A DNA stretch of 64,000 bases from JAAUTS01 sp034440395 (GTDB lineage Bacteria; Verrucomicrobiota; Verrucomicrobiia; Methylacidiphilales; JAAUTS01), in contig JAWXBW010000041.1 of NCBI GenBank assembly GCA_034440395.1, forward strand, positions 5,528-69,527, in the 5' to 3' direction. Within the stretch, counting starts at the first letter, position 1. Each line of letters starts with the position of its first letter. Below the pieces are notes generated by a model. That model was not told the origin of the DNA and made no database searches. It was given only the letters and a program-made list of their open reading frames with translations. The translations under genes and the position numbers were made by a program. Shown here one piece after another: positions 35,566 through 44,042 of this stretch.

Positions 35566-36688
35566 ATGTCACAACAGAACTCGATCAACATCGAAGAGCT
35601 CAGAGCACGCGTTAAGCAGCTCGGGAGGTTTCTTTGACGTCGCTAGCCTAAAAAGTAAATTAGCAGAGTGCGAATCCCAGATGTCGCTGCAAGAGTTTTG
35701 GGATAAGCCTGAGAAGGCTCAAAAGGTCATGTCGGAAGCCACGCGCTTGCGGCAAAAAATCCAGAGCTTTGCCGCAATTGGAATGCGGGTAGAGGATTTA
35801 GAACTCTTAGGAGAATTAGCCAAGGAGGAAGGGACGACACAAGCGGAAAAAGATTTTGAGCGTGAGTGCTTAGCGACCTTAGCGGAGTTCGACGCTTTTG
35901 AATTACAAAATCTTCTTTCGGGTGAGACAGATCATTGTAATGCTATTCTAACGCTCAATGCGGGGGTAGGTGGAACGGAGGCTTGCGATTGGACAAATAT
36001 GCTGCTGCGCATGTATCAGCGCTGGGCGGAGCGGCATAAGATGTCGGTCTCCATTACGGATATCTTATCAGGAGAAGAAGCGGGAATTAAAAGTGTGACC
36101 CTACTTATTCAAGGTGAAAACGCCTACGGTAATCTCAAGGCGGAGCGCGGGGTGCATCGTTTAGTGCGGATGTCACCCTTTAATGCAGCAGGTAAGCGGC
36201 AGACATCCTTTTCTTCTTGTGACGTATTAGCTGAATTGGATGAAACGATTGAGATTGAGGTGAACGAAAAAGACATACGGGTGGATGTTTTCCGTTCAGG
36301 CGGCAGCGGTGGCCAAGGCGTCAATACGACGGATTCGGCTGTACGGATTACCCATGCTCCAAGTGGGTTAGTAGTGAGTTGTCAAAATGAACGTTCACAG
36401 ATTAAGAACCGTGCCACAGCAATGAAAGTTTTAAAATCGAGGCTCTACGAACTAGAGATGGATAAAAAGCGCGCTGAGCAAGAAAAGCATTATAGTGATA
36501 AGGGTGACATTGGGTGGGGACGACAGATTCGTTCCTACGTCTTACAACCTTATCAAATGGTGAAGGATCTCCGGACAGGCGAGGCGGATAATGATACGCA
36601 GAGCGTTCTGGATGGGGATATTGACCATTTCATTGGAGCGTTTTTACGAGGTAAGAAAAGAACGGACACGGATACGGATGATGAATAA
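35566..36688 (+). CDS. prfB: Peptide chain release factor 2, with programmed +1 frameshift
   Basis: Translation starts at the ATG at 35566 (MSQQNSINIEELRARVKQLG), reaches CTT-TGA at 35632-35637 and must shift +1 to read LDVASLKSKLAECE onward; total about 373 residues. The shift site has the autoregulatory pattern: a Shine-Dalgarno-like GGGAGG (35623-35628), then TTT CTT TGA C. The product has the stop-recognition SPF (RMSPFNAAGKRQ) and the catalytic GGQ (SGGSGGQGVNTTDS). It releases peptides at UGA and UAA. The 3' end overlaps trpC by 8 bp. Confidence 0.96.
35623..35638 (+). promoter_or_regulatory. Programmed +1 ribosomal frameshift site of prfB
   Basis: GGGAGG-TTT-CTT-TGA-C: an internal Shine-Dalgarno-like element 3 nt before a slippery CTT and an in-frame UGA followed by C. 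When RF2 is scarce, ribosomes pause at UGA and slip +1, restoring RF2 synthesis. E. coli uses AGGGGG-TAT-CTT-TGA-C. Confidence 0.92.
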
Positions 36689-37469
36689 AGATTACTCTGA
36701 TAGACTAGCTGAGATTTTGGCGCAGAAAGAAATTGAGCTACAAAGGCTGGCTCCCCACGCTGAGCTTCTACGTAAGACGGCGTTAAAGCGTAATGATTTC
36801 CGGCCTTTCCGGGTTAATCTCTATCAGCCTGGCTTCACCACGATCATAGCAGAGATAAAAAAAGCTTCACCTTCGGCAGGAGTTATTGCTGAAGCCTTCA
36901 ATCCAGTCGATCAAGCCCGTGAGTATGAGCGAGGAGGTGCGATGGCACTCTCTGTTTTAACGGATGAAAAATTTTTCCAAGGTAAATTAGAATACGTGGC
37001 TGACGTGCGGGAACAAGTGTCACTACCCATTTTGCGGAAAGATTTTATAATTTCTGAACTACAAGTTTATGAGACGGTCATCTGCAAGGCGGATGCGATT
37101 TTATTAATCGTAGCGGCGTTAGAGGATGAGCAGCTGCGCTGGCTATATGATTTGTCTAAGTTAATGCAGTTAGATGTTCTGGTAGAAGTCCATAACATGC
37201 ACGAGATGGATCGTGCGCTGGATCTAGGTGCTGACATTATCGGGATTAATAACCGTAATCTAAAAACTTTTGAAGTAAGTCTAGGCACGACCGTGGAATT
37301 GGCTCCAGAGATTCCACCGGATTGTTTAGCTATTACTGAAAGCGGTATCAAAACGGTGGAGGACATTGCCTTCTGTCGTTTACAAGGAATCGACTGCTTC
37401 TTAATCGGGGAAAGCTTAATGCGTTCAGGCCAACCAGCTAAGGCGTTACAGGAATTTCTGAGCGTGTGA
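36681..37469 (+). CDS. trpC: Indole-3-glycerol-phosphate synthase
   Basis: This TIM-barrel enzyme of about 262 residues closes the indole ring in tryptophan synthesis. Visible are the catalytic segments IAEIKKASPSAGVI, LSVLTDEKFFQG, LPILRKDFIISE, IGINNRNLKTFEV and the ITESGIKTVEDI phosphate loop. The ATG at 36681 (or 36678) is chosen; an upstream in-frame start at 36591 lies deep in prfB. It overlaps prfB by 8 bp and trpF by 4 bp. It is a stand-alone TrpC, not fused to TrpF. Confidence 0.95.
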   Translation: MNKDYSDRLAEILAQKEIELQRLAPHAELLRKTALKRNDFRPFRVNLYQPGFTTIIAEIKKASPSAGVIAEAFNPVDQAREYERGGAMALSVLTDEKFFQGKLEYVADVREQVSLPILRKDFIISELQVYETVICKADAILLIVAALEDEQLRWLYDLSKLMQLDVLVEVHNMHEMDRALDLGADIIGINNRNLKTFEVSLGTTVELAPEIPPDCLAITESGIKTVEDIAFCRLQGIDCFLIGESLMRSGQPAKALQEFLSV

Positions 37470-38086
37470 GCTTATTTATTAAAATATGTGGAATGACGAA
37501 CGTCGAGGACGCTCTCCTAGCGACTGAGTTGGGAGCTGACGCGGTGGGGTTTATCTTATATTCAAAAAGCCCGCGTTACATTCAAGCGGCAGAGGCGGCG
37601 AAAATAGCTAAATGTCTGCCAGAGCATGTTTTAAAATTTTGTGTTACGGTGGGAGCGTGTTTGGAAGAGGTGGCTGAGATTGAAAAGGTTTGGTGTCCAG
37701 ACGTTTGGCAGTTGCACGGGCAGGAGAGTCCTGAGCTGGTAGCGGCTATGGCACCGCGTCGTTGTGTCAAGGCTTTGGGCTTACCTTGGTCGGCGGTGTA
37801 TGAGCCTGCGAGCTATGCGGTGGACATGTTTCTTTTAGATAAAGCTAGCGCAGCCTATGGCGGGACGGGCGAAATCTTTGATTGGAATTTAGCTCTTGAT
37901 TTGAAAAAGGTGTTAAATAGGTCTATAATTTTATCAGGAGGCCTTAGGCCCAATAATGTTGTGGAAGCCTTGCGAAAGGTTCAACCTTATGGAGTCGATG
38001 TTTGCAGCGGAGTGGAAGCTTCTGCGGGTAAGAAAGATGTGGGGAAACTAAAGGAATTTATTAATTTATGTCGCAATCTGACGTGA
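37466..38086 (+). CDS. trpF: Phosphoribosylanthranilate isomerase
   Basis: This 206-residue TIM barrel isomerises PRA to CdRP. IKICGMTNVEDALLATELGADAVGFI at the N terminus carries the catalytic Cys; WQLHGQESPE and LSGGLRPNNVVEAL are family loops, with a catalytic Asp in YGVDVCSGVE. The start is the GTG at 37466 overlapping the trpC stop (GTGA); the 3' end overlaps trpB by 19 bp, so the three trp genes are tightly coupled. Confidence 0.95.
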   Translation: MSLFIKICGMTNVEDALLATELGADAVGFILYSKSPRYIQAAEAAKIAKCLPEHVLKFCVTVGACLEEVAEIEKVWCPDVWQLHGQESPELVAAMAPRRCVKALGLPWSAVYEPASYAVDMFLLDKASAAYGGTGEIFDWNLALDLKKVLNRSIILSGGLRPNNVVEALRKVQPYGVDVCSGVEASAGKKDVGKLKEFINLCRNLT

Positions 38087-39279
38087 TTTCACAAGCGGAT
38101 AGTTCAGGGCATTTCGGAGCCTTCGGTGGGCAGTATGCTCCAGAGACGCTGATGCATCCCTTGAATGAGCTGACCCGCGCCTACGAAGAGGCTTCGCAGG
38201 ATCAGGAGTTTGTTGATGTGTTACGCAATTATCAGCGTGATTTCTGTGGGCGAGCTACGCCTTTATATTTTGCGGAACGACTGACAGAAGTATGTGGCGG
38301 AGCTAAGATTTATTTAAAGCGAGAAGATCTACTGCATACGGGTGCTCATAAAATTAACAATGCCCTAGGCCAAGTTTTATTAGCAAAGCGCATGGGAAAG
38401 AAGCGGATCATTGCAGAAACCGGAGCGGGGCAACATGGAGTGGCCACGGCCACGGTGGCTGCTCGTTTTGGATTGGAGTGCGTTATATATATGGGCGAGG
38501 AGGATATGCGGCGCCAAGCTCTCAATGTAGCACGTATGAAATTTTTGGGTTCAGAAGTCATAGCGGTTACGGCAGGACAGAAGACGTTGAAGGAAGCGGT
38601 GAATGAGGCGATGCGGGACTGGGTGACAAATGTGCGCACGACGGCCTATGTCCTAGGGACGGCTTACGGTCCGCATCCTTATCCTACAATGGTTCGTAAT
38701 TTCCAAAAAATAATCGGAGAAGAAGCGCGAAAGCAACTGCTGGAACGGGAAGAATCTTTACCTGATTTGATCGTGGCTTGTGTGGGTGGGGGAAGCAACG
38801 CTATCGGTATTTTTTATGCGTTTCTAGGAGATAAAGAGGTGCGTATGGTGGGCGTAGAAGGTGGAGGCGCGGGAATCCTGCCAGGTCGCCATGCGGCTCG
38901 TTTTCAGGGTGGCAAGCTCGGCGTGTTGCAAGGCACTAAGTCCTTTGTGTTACAAAATGAGGATGGGCAGATCGAGGCCACGCATAGTGTTTCCGCTGGC
39001 TTAGACTATGCTGCCGTGGGCCCAGAGCATGCGTATTTACGCGACATCGGGCGAGTGGAATATAGCTACGCTACGGACGACGAAGCTTTGGACGCTTTCC
39101 AGAAATTGTCTCTGTTGGAGGGAATTATTCCTGCTCTGGAATCTTCCCATGCTGTGGCTCACGCGATGAAGGTTGCGGGATCAATGAGGCAAGATCAGAT
39201 TATCCTTATTAATCTTTCTGGCCGTGGTGATAAAGACGTGGAGGAAGTGGCGCGCGTCTTAGGTAAACCTATTCGCTGA
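38068..39279 (+). CDS. trpB: Tryptophan synthase, beta subunit
   Basis: This 403-residue PLP enzyme condenses indole with serine. The PLP lysine is in LKREDLLHTGAHKINNALGQ; the phosphate loop is VGGGSNAIG; the catalytic Glu is in IAETGAGQHGVATA. C-terminal LINLSGRGDKDV completes the TrpB1 pattern. Unusually, no trpA follows; the next gene is a yicC homologue. TrpA must be encoded elsewhere. Confidence 0.97.
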   Translation: MSQSDVISQADSSGHFGAFGGQYAPETLMHPLNELTRAYEEASQDQEFVDVLRNYQRDFCGRATPLYFAERLTEVCGGAKIYLKREDLLHTGAHKINNALGQVLLAKRMGKKRIIAETGAGQHGVATATVAARFGLECVIYMGEEDMRRQALNVARMKFLGSEVIAVTAGQKTLKEAVNEAMRDWVTNVRTTAYVLGTAYGPHPYPTMVRNFQKIIGEEARKQLLEREESLPDLIVACVGGGSNAIGIFYAFLGDKEVRMVGVEGGGAGILPGRHAARFQGGKLGVLQGTKSFVLQNEDGQIEATHSVSAGLDYAAVGPEHAYLRDIGRVEYSYATDDEALDAFQKLSLLEGIIPALESSHAVAHAMKVAGSMRQDQIILINLSGRGDKDVEEVARVLGKPIR

Positions 39280-39289
39280 TTAATACGTT

Positions 39290-40180
39290 ATGAAAAGCAT
39301 GACTGGATTTGGAGTTGCGGAGGCGGTGATCAATGGGTTGCGCTTTAAAGCGGAGTTGTCCTCTGTTAATAGTAAGAAAGGTATTGATTTATTAATCAAT
39401 TTACCGCGTGACTTCTCTACGTTAGAAAAAGAGCTACGTCTTGTGGTGGAAAAAGAAGTGAGCCGTGGCCGCATTATGCTTACGTTGCAGACGTCAAACA
39501 GTAAGGGGCGCTCGACAACTAGGGTACAATCTATTTCGGTAGATAAAGAACAACTAAAGAAATATCAGCGTGAGTTGAAAAATTTAGCGAAGGAAGTGGA
39601 GGTTGAACAATCACTTAGTTTAGAGTTTCTATTAAAACTGCCTGGCGTGATGAAGGAAGAGGCGAGTGAGGTGGATACGGTTGTTTATCAGGAAGGTTTA
39701 CTGAAGCTGGTTAAGAAAGCTTTAACGGACTTTCAGAAATCGCGAGATCGGGAAGGACAGCATTTATGCCAAGATCTGGGGGAGCGATTCATCTTGATTG
39801 AAACAATGCAAACGCAGGTCGCAGCCCTACAACCTAGTGTGTTAAAGAAATATAGGGATCAACTTTTTCAACGGGTGCGTGATGCTGGGGTGGAGGTGAC
39901 TTATGACGATGAGCGTTTATTGAAGGAGATCGTGCTGTTTTCTGATCGTAGTGATATTTCGGAGGAGCAAACGCGATTGAAGGCGCATCTGGTAGAGGCA
40001 AGGCGTTTATTGAAAAGCAAAAAATCGATCGGACGCAATTTAGATTTCCTCATTCAAGAAATAGGGCGTGAAATCAACACCACGGGTAGTAAGGCCAATG
40101 ATGTGGGCTTATCTAAACTTGTAGTTGAGATGAAGACGGAGCTGGAAAAAATTCGGGAACAGGTGCAGAACTTAGAGTAA
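39290..40180 (+). CDS. YicC-family endoribonuclease-like protein
   Basis: This 296-residue protein begins with the invariant MKSMTGFGVAEA and continues with the YicC N-terminal domain (ELSSVNSKKGIDLLINLP) and the C-terminal DUF1732 domain ending GREINTTGSKANDVGLS and VVEMKTELEKIREQVQN. In E. coli YicC is an RNase acting on small RNAs such as RyhB. Here it is 7 bp upstream of gmk, a pairing common across bacteria. Confidence 0.92.
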   Translation: MKSMTGFGVAEAVINGLRFKAELSSVNSKKGIDLLINLPRDFSTLEKELRLVVEKEVSRGRIMLTLQTSNSKGRSTTRVQSISVDKEQLKKYQRELKNLAKEVEVEQSLSLEFLLKLPGVMKEEASEVDTVVYQEGLLKLVKKALTDFQKSRDREGQHLCQDLGERFILIETMQTQVAALQPSVLKKYRDQLFQRVRDAGVEVTYDDERLLKEIVLFSDRSDISEEQTRLKAHLVEARRLLKSKKSIGRNLDFLIQEIGREINTTGSKANDVGLSKLVVEMKTELEKIREQVQNLE

Positions 40181-40186
40181 TCACCC

Positions 40187-40825
40187 ATGAGCAATCCTCC
40201 CGGAAATTCATTTACACGCACAGGCATCATCTTTGTGGTTTCGGCTCCTTCGGGAGCAGGCAAGACGACGTTGTGTAATAATCTGAGACAAACGAGTGAT
40301 TTTGTTTACTCCGTTTCTTGCACCACACGAAAGATGCGCGCCGGTGAGGAGCACGGGAAGGATTACTATTTCATAAGCCATGACGAGTTTCAGGCCAAAA
40401 TCCGAGCGGTGGAGTTTTTAGAATATGCTGAGGTACACGGGAATTTTTATGGCACGCTAAAGGAGCAAGTGGTGGAACATATTTTAGTGGGGACGGATGT
40501 TTTACTTGATATTGATGTGGCTGGTGCGAGACAGATTAGGGCTTGTGAGGATGAGTTGATACGGCAGGCTCTGGTGGATGTCTTTATTATGCCACCCACT
40601 GTGCAAGAATTAGAAAAGCGTTTACGTAAGCGGGCAACGGAAACGGAAGAGCAAATACGGGTTCGGATCGATAATGCAGCAGCGGAGATGCCGTATTGGC
40701 AGGAATATCGTTACACGATTTTAAGTGAGACGATGGAGGAAGATTTAACTAAGTTCCGTGCGGTGATGCGAGCAGAGCGTTACCGGAGCATCCGTCTGCG
40801 GCAAGCTGGGAAAACGTCATTATGA
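40187..40825 (+). CDS. gmk: Guanylate kinase
   Basis: This 212-residue enzyme makes GDP from GMP. P-loop VVSAPSGAGKTTL is near residue 13; the GMP-binding region reads YSVSCTTRKMRAGEEHGKDYYFIS; the lid has KRLRKRATETEEQIRVRI. Length is normal. It overlaps the next gene (a CoaC homologue) by 4 bp. An rpoZ (omega) gene often sits at this point in other genomes but is absent here. Confidence 0.96.
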   Translation: MSNPPGNSFTRTGIIFVVSAPSGAGKTTLCNNLRQTSDFVYSVSCTTRKMRAGEEHGKDYYFISHDEFQAKIRAVEFLEYAEVHGNFYGTLKEQVVEHILVGTDVLLDIDVAGARQIRACEDELIRQALVDVFIMPPTVQELEKRLRKRATETEEQIRVRIDNAAAEMPYWQEYRYTILSETMEEDLTKFRAVMRAERYRSIRLRQAGKTSL

Positions 40826-41382
40826 TAAAGCAACTTGTTTTAGGGGTTACGGGGTCGATTGCGGCTTATAAGGCAGCGGAACTAGCTAGTATTCTTTCCC
40901 AAAAGGGTATTTTAATTGATGTTGTTTTAACGGAAGGCGCCCAGCGTTTCATTGGTGCGTTGACCTTTACGGCGTTAACGCATCGGGAGGTGGTGACGAA
41001 TCTTTGGGACGAAGAGCAGCCGAGTAGGCCGACGCATATTGAATTAGCAGATGCTGCAGATTTAGTGGTCATAGCACCAGCTACGGCCAATATGTTAGCA
41101 AAAATGGCGCATGGTCTGGCGGATGACGCGTTAACGGCCATCCTGTTAGCGACTAAGGCTCCCGTATTGGTGGCTCCTGCTATGAATGGAAAGATGTGGG
41201 AACATGCGGCAACTAAAGCCAATGTAGAGATTTTAATGTCACGCGGGGTTGAAGTGATCGGGCCTGAATCTGGCTTATTGGCGTGCGGGTATGAGGGAGT
41301 GGGAAGGTTGTGGCCCGTTGAGCTGATAGCGGCACGGGTGGAGGAGTTATTGGGTTTATCTCAAGTAAAGCGCAATTCATAA
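40822..41382 (+). CDS. Phosphopantothenoylcysteine decarboxylase-type flavoprotein (stand-alone CoaC)
   Basis: This 186-residue HFCD flavoprotein decarboxylates phosphopantothenoylcysteine in CoA synthesis. The N-terminal VLGVTGSIAAYKAAELASIL, the THIELADAADLVVIAPATANMLAKMA core with its catalytic His, the VLVAPAMNGKMW motif and the LLACGYEGVGRL clamp with the active-site Cys are all present. It equals only the N-terminal half of the usual CoaBC fusion; the synthetase half (CoaB) is missing here and must be encoded separately. It overlaps gmk by 4 bp. Confidence 0.9.
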   Translation: MIKQLVLGVTGSIAAYKAAELASILSQKGILIDVVLTEGAQRFIGALTFTALTHREVVTNLWDEEQPSRPTHIELADAADLVVIAPATANMLAKMAHGLADDALTAILLATKAPVLVAPAMNGKMWEHAATKANVEILMSRGVEVIGPESGLLACGYEGVGRLWPVELIAARVEELLGLSQVKRNS

Positions 41383-41466
41383 AATCTGGTGTTGGCAGTG
41401 TTGCTTGGCTTTGATACTTTTTTTAGTCATTTAGAAATCATTTTCAACCCAACTAAAAGTCGTCTT

Positions 41467-43416
41467 ATGAGCACTGTAAATATTGATAGTATCCTTAAGG
41501 AAAAACGTGTTTTTAAACCCAAAGCGGATTTCCAAAAGCAGGCTTTAATTTCGTCCGAACACCAGTATCGGAAGATGTATCGTCAATCTCTGGACAAGCC
41601 AGAAAAGTTTTGGGCGAAGATGGCGGATGAGCTTCATTGGTTTAAGCCATGGAAGAAAGTTTGTAGTTGGAAGCCACCTTTTGCGGAGTGGTTTGTGGGT
41701 GGAAAGTTAAATGCCAGCTATAATTGTCTGGATCGTCATGTCGAATCAGGGCGACGGAATAAGGCGGCTATTATCTGGGAAGCGGAGACGGGTGAGGTTG
41801 TGACGTTAACCTATCAACAGTTGCTGACGCAGGTTTCAAAATTTTCTAACGTGCTGAAAGCAGAGGGGATTAAGAAGGGGGATCGTGTAGCGATTTATCT
41901 GCCTATGATTCCAGAGGCTGTAGTAGCGATGTTGGCTTGCGCGCGAATCGGCGCAGTTCATACGGTGGTTTTTGGAGGGTTTAGTGCGCAGGCTTTAACG
42001 GAGCGGATTAATGATTGTGGTGCTAAGCTGGTGGTGACGGCGGACGGTGGGTTACGGCGTGGTAGTGTTGTGCCCTTGAAAGCTAGTATGGATGAGGCGA
42101 TCAAGACTTCGCCAGGAGTGGGTTGTGTGATCGTGGTGAAGCGCACAGGTCAGTCCGTGACGATGGGTGAGGTGGATAGGTGGTGGCATGAACTCATGGA
42201 GCCAGCTTCACCGAATCATAAGGCTGAAGTTTTGGACAGTGAGCATCCGCTTTTTGTTCTCTATACGAGTGGTAGCACGGGCAAGCCGAAGGGGATTTTA
42301 CACACGACGGCAGGTTATTTATTAGGGTGTTATTTAAGCACAAAATATATTTTTGATATTAAGGAGAGCGATATTTTTTGGTGCACGGCTGATATTGGTT
42401 GGATCACGGGACATTCTTATGTGGTCTATGGAATTCTTTCTAACGGAGGGACATCTTTATTGTATGAGGGTGCGCCGAATCAACCGCAACCGGATCGTTT
42501 TTGGCAAATCATAGCCCGGCATAAGGTAAATATTTTTTATACGGCACCGACGGCGATCCGGGCTTTCATGAAGTGGGGGGATGATTGGGTCAAGAAGCAT
42601 GATTTGAGTTCGCTGCGCTTACTGGGGAGCGTGGGTGAACCGATCAATCCTGAAGCGTGGATGTGGTACCACAAGATGATCGGTAAGGAGAAGTGTCCTA
42701 TTGTGGATACATGGTGGCAGACGGAAACAGGCGCACACATGTTGACGACTTTTCCTGGTGCAAACCCCGCTAAGCCAGGGTCGGCGGGTGTGCCATTCTT
42801 CGGAGTGGACATAGCGGTGGTGGATGATGATGGTGTTGAGATATCTCATGGGCAAGGTGGTAAGCTGGTAATACGTAAGCCTTGGCCTTCGATGCTTCGC
42901 ACGATTTATGGAGATGCAGCTCGCTACAGGATTCAGTATTGGAGCGACATTAAAGGCTGTTATTTCACAGGGGACGGAGCTCGAAAGGATAAGCAGGGTT
43001 ATTTCTGGGTGACGGGACGGATTGATGATGTCTTAAACGTCTCAGGTCATCGGCTCGGCACAGCGGAAGTGGAGAGCGCTTTGGTCAGCCATCATAAGGT
43101 AGCCGAGGCAGCAGCGGTAGGTAAACCAGATGATTTAAAGGGTCAGGCGGTGGTTGTTTTTGTAACCTTAAAGCAGGGCGAAGCGGCATCGCCTGAACTG
43201 GAAAAAGAACTGAAAGCGCACGTGGTAAAGGAAATAGGAGCAATTGCTAGACCCGACCAAATTCGTTTTGCGGAAGGTTTACCAAAAACACGTAGTGGTA
43301 AGATTATGCGGCGTTTATTGAAGCAGATCGCCACGACTGGAGTGATTAAAGGTGACGTCACGACTTTAGAAGATTTCAACGTGGTTGCGGCTTTGAGTAA
43401 AGTTGATGAGGAATAA
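41467..43416 (+). CDS. acs: Acetyl-CoA synthetase
   Basis: This AMP-forming enzyme of about 649 residues activates acetate. The ATP-binding P-loop LYTSGSTGKPKGI, the WWQTETGAHM motif, the YFTGDGARKDKQGYFWVTGRIDDVLNVSGHRL hinge region, and the C-terminal PKTRSGKIMRR with the regulatory Lys are present. The ATG at 41467 (MSTVNIDSILKEK) is preferred over an in-frame GTG at 41389, because the longer version adds a hydrophobic tail not seen in the family. The gap to the coaC gene is 84 bp. Confidence 0.96.
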   Translation: MSTVNIDSILKEKRVFKPKADFQKQALISSEHQYRKMYRQSLDKPEKFWAKMADELHWFKPWKKVCSWKPPFAEWFVGGKLNASYNCLDRHVESGRRNKAAIIWEAETGEVVTLTYQQLLTQVSKFSNVLKAEGIKKGDRVAIYLPMIPEAVVAMLACARIGAVHTVVFGGFSAQALTERINDCGAKLVVTADGGLRRGSVVPLKASMDEAIKTSPGVGCVIVVKRTGQSVTMGEVDRWWHELMEPASPNHKAEVLDSEHPLFVLYTSGSTGKPKGILHTTAGYLLGCYLSTKYIFDIKESDIFWCTADIGWITGHSYVVYGILSNGGTSLLYEGAPNQPQPDRFWQIIARHKVNIFYTAPTAIRAFMKWGDDWVKKHDLSSLRLLGSVGEPINPEAWMWYHKMIGKEKCPIVDTWWQTETGAHMLTTFPGANPAKPGSAGVPFFGVDIAVVDDDGVEISHGQGGKLVIRKPWPSMLRTIYGDAARYRIQYWSDIKGCYFTGDGARKDKQGYFWVTGRIDDVLNVSGHRLGTAEVESALVSHHKVAEAAAVGKPDDLKGQAVVVFVTLKQGEAASPELEKELKAHVVKEIGAIARPDQIRFAEGLPKTRSGKIMRRLLKQIATTGVIKGDVTTLEDFNVVAALSKVDEE

Positions 43417-43455
43417 GATTGTTTTCGAGCGAACCACGTAAGACACTATGTATCT

Positions 43456-43986
43456 ATGAGCTGGAGAATTAAAGAGAGTGAAGTAGAGATATTAGTGGTG
43501 GATGTGCAGCAGAAATTATTACCTGCGATGTTCCAAGCTGATTTAGTAGAGAGACACCTAAGTCAACTGATCTCAGCGGCAGTGATACTGGGTATACCCG
43601 TTTCCTTTACGGAGCAAAATCCAACCGGGTTAGGTAAAACTGTGGACTCGTTGAAGAGTCTCGCTCTAGGCGCGGCGGTGTACGAAAAGACTAGATTTTC
43701 TGCAGGAGAATTCGGGGTAAATCTTGAGCGTAAAAAAATTATCGTTGTCGGACTCGAGGCCCATATTTGTGTGCGTCAAACGGTCTATGACTTAATCCGT
43801 CAAAGTAAAACCGTTGTGGTGGTAGCCGATGCCGTGGCTAGTCGTTTCCAAGAAAATAAGACAGTGGCTTTGGCTGAGTTCGCAACGGATAAAGTTTTTT
43901 TAACTACGGTCGAAGCACTACTCTTTGAACTGATCGGTGATTCTAAGCATCCTTTGTTTAAAGACATAGCGGCACTGGTGAAGTGA
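43456..43986 (+). CDS. Isochorismatase-family cysteine hydrolase
   Basis: This 176-residue protein has the catalytic triad of the family: Asp in EILVVDVQQKLL, Lys in YEKTRFSA, and Cys in GLEAHICVRQTVYDL. Most such stand-alone proteins (YcaC/ISOC1 type) have unknown amide or ester substrates; a real isochorismate role would need siderophore genes, which are not present. It lies 40 bp downstream of acs. Confidence 0.88.
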   Translation: MSWRIKESEVEILVVDVQQKLLPAMFQADLVERHLSQLISAAVILGIPVSFTEQNPTGLGKTVDSLKSLALGAAVYEKTRFSAGEFGVNLERKKIIVVGLEAHICVRQTVYDLIRQSKTVVVVADAVASRFQENKTVALAEFATDKVFLTTVEALLFELIGDSKHPLFKDIAALVK

Positions 43987-44042
43987 TCTGAATTGCAATG
44001 CTTTAGCCGGTTAGTTATTTATTAATCGGAGTTGCTTCCCTT

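Noticed and set aside
36591..36680. 30-residue extension of trpC into prfB
   Set aside because: It would overlap prfB by about 100 bp and adds nothing matching TrpC; ATG codons at 36678 and 36681 are at the expected place.
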